From NCBI RefSeq assembly GCF_040954835.1, contig NC_090696.1:73221722-73285721 (forward strand): 64,000 nucleotides of DNA, written 5' to 3'. The position numbers and the translations under genes were made by a program. The notes beneath the pieces are model-generated. The model was not told where the DNA came from and did not search any database. It saw nothing but the letters and a program-made list of their open reading frames with translations. The DNA comes from Lepisosteus oculatus. Lineage: Eukaryota > Chordata > Actinopteri > Semionotiformes > Lepisosteidae. Positions 62,395 through 64,000 of the stretch are shown here, one piece after another (within the stretch, counting starts at the first letter, position 1; each line of letters begins with the position of its first letter).

Positions 62395-62590
62395 CAGAGG
62401 AATCCTACTCTGTTGGGCTCCTGAGCAAGGCCCTTAACCCCAGCTGCTCCAGGGGTGCCGTACAATGGCAGACCCTGCGCTCTGACCCCAGTCTGTGTGT
62501 CTCATGGAGAGCAAGCTGGGGTATGCGAAAAGATAATTCCTAATACAAGAAATTGTAAAGGGTTAATAAAGTGGTATTATTATTATAATA
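62395..62590 (+). mobile_element. tRNA-type SINE fragment
   Basis: The sequence ctcctgagcaaggcccttaa, then ccccagctgctccaggggtg, ctgcgctctgacccca and a 'taataaagtggtattatt' tail follow a fish SINE order known to me. The tRNA-like head is decayed or missing. It is the only mobile element recognised between 40.1 and 64 kb. Confidence 0.6.
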
Positions 62591-62599
62591 TGGAATTAA

Positions 62600-64000
62600 T
62601 TTGTAGAAGGTCTGCTATTTGACTGCCTCCAGTTTAGGGGTTACAGGCAGACTCTATATTTGATCTGCACACATCAGTCAGCAGTGCTTCCCAGTCATGC
62701 TCCTGGGAAGACAGTGGTGATCCTACTCTTATTTAACTGACCTCTGAATTACTTAACTGATCTCACCATTTACAAATGATACACTTTTAAAGTATTTGGA
62801 GCTCTGAAGCAGTTGTAACCTTCAAAGATTGATAACTAACACAAAATCTTCCACTTATAAAGAACAAAAAACAAAATAAAAAAAACTCCAGTTAAACAAT
62901 GCATCAGCTGCATTAGAGGTTGAGTCAGGTGAACTGAGCTCAGCCCAACCAGAAAGCAAATGGACATGCAAAAATCTAGATGAGAAAGCCATGTTTCAGT
63001 GCCAATTCACCTTCCATGAAAACTGCACTATTATTAGGCTAACTAATGGGATAACGCCATATAATTAATATAGTATACATCCAACATGGTCATGTATCCT
63101 CTGCAGCCTGATTCTCCTTGCCTATACCAGTTTGCTGACTCTTAAGCCTTTGGACATGGTTATGTATCGTCTTCTGTCACATAGAAATACCCCTTACTTC
63201 ACTCAAGTATTGCTAGAGTTGGGTAAGCATTCTTTTTTATGATTCATTGCAGTTTCCACAGGATCATCCTGTCTGCAGGTGCTTCTTCAATAACAGTTCT
63301 TATCATTTGCTCACACTACCAATGCTTTTTAAATTTCCAGGAGATGACTGGTGACACTCCTTTGCAATATCAGCTTCTAATTTTGCATCTGTATAAGGCA
63401 GTGTGGTATTGCTCAACACTCAAATGGTTTCTCCAGGTTATTAACTTGTCGAAAAATACTATCATTACTCCACAACAAGAAATGTGCAGAAAATGTGCTC
63501 ATACTGGTTATAATGTGTTGGATAGATTATTGGGTTTTGCAGACTGTAGCAAAAATGGGATATCACCATATAATGTGATAATTCTGTACATCTATCTTTG
63601 CAATTAAACAATTAATTTCTTGATACAATCATATCACCAGCGATCAGGATGTCCATAGTCCACAGTTTTCCTCCATACAATGTTGTTTAGAGCTTCCTTC
63701 CCAACGCCAATTTAACCTGCAGTCTTCATTTGGCTGATATATCCAAATTTTAATTGAGGGTTCCAGAATTGGCCGGTTTGGGGTTTTGAGTGTGGTTGTT
63801 GTTGTTTTCCAATGACCCTGTATTTGATAAGACGGTAAAAATTGGATGAATGGATTGATTGATGGTTACTGTTTTCTCAGTGATCACACAATTTTGGCAC
63901 AATCCATACTGTAATGGAGCAATATCCCTAACACTAAATAATTGTGCTGATTCACAGAGACTATAATCTGACAGCACTTTGGTGTTACAATACAATGAAT
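62600..64000. other. Distal HAND2 upstream sequence, no gene recognised
   Basis: Contains an open frame of 122 codons at 63239-63607 and one of 81 at 63750-63995 (minus), neither with recognisable protein features. Nothing else specific is seen. Confidence 0.4.

Overview
This is vertebrate nuclear DNA: AT-rich, spliced genes with GT-AG introns, CpG-rich promoters and decayed retroelements. Three genes are readable, all on the minus strand: HMGB2 (coding 1363-2564), SCRG1 (coding 13084-14029) and HAND2 (coding 54816-56132). The same three genes lie in this order on human 4q34. The repeats (5S-rRNA-headed SINEs of SINE3 type, a Tc1-like transposase remnant, a Ty3/gypsy-style solo LTR) and the fish-like HAND2 N-terminus point to a ray-finned fish. 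An early-branching lineage (gar, bowfin or similar) seems likelier than a derived teleost, but I cannot name the species.

Layout. 1-1362: HMGB2 3' UTR and flank. 1363-3400: HMGB2, four coding exons and a non-coding first exon. 3400-3800: CpG-rich promoter block with four CCAAT boxes. 3800-13000: intergenic, with nested mobile elements (a palindromic foldback, SINEs, a LINE-like tail). 13084-14038: SCRG1 coding exons. 14.1-54.2 kb: a 40-kb gene desert. Its left part (to about 41 kb) holds SINE copies, a Tc1-like remnant, the solo LTR and several CTCF-like motifs. Its right part (about 41-54 kb) has almost no recognisable mobile DNA. 54.2-56.9 kb: HAND2, two coding exons, with a TATA/CCAAT promoter just upstream. 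56.9-64 kb: upstream flank of HAND2, with motif clusters that may be enhancers and one SINE near 62.4 kb.

The genes do not form a pathway. HMGB2 is a chromatin protein of dividing cells, SCRG1 a small secreted cysteine-rich protein, and HAND2 a bHLH regulator of heart, limb/fin, branchial arch and sympathetic neurons. Their linkage is conserved synteny. The desert most likely holds regulatory DNA for HAND2, and the CTCF-like motifs between SCRG1 and HAND2 are candidates for the border of that domain.

I found no new enzyme system or unusual gene cluster. The observations most worth following are regulatory: a SINE family carrying a CTCF-type motif, a divergent pair of such motifs beside SCRG1, a reverse-facing NF-Y/CHR promoter arrangement behind HMGB2, a two-copy foldback element, and the mobile-element-poor zone around HAND2.
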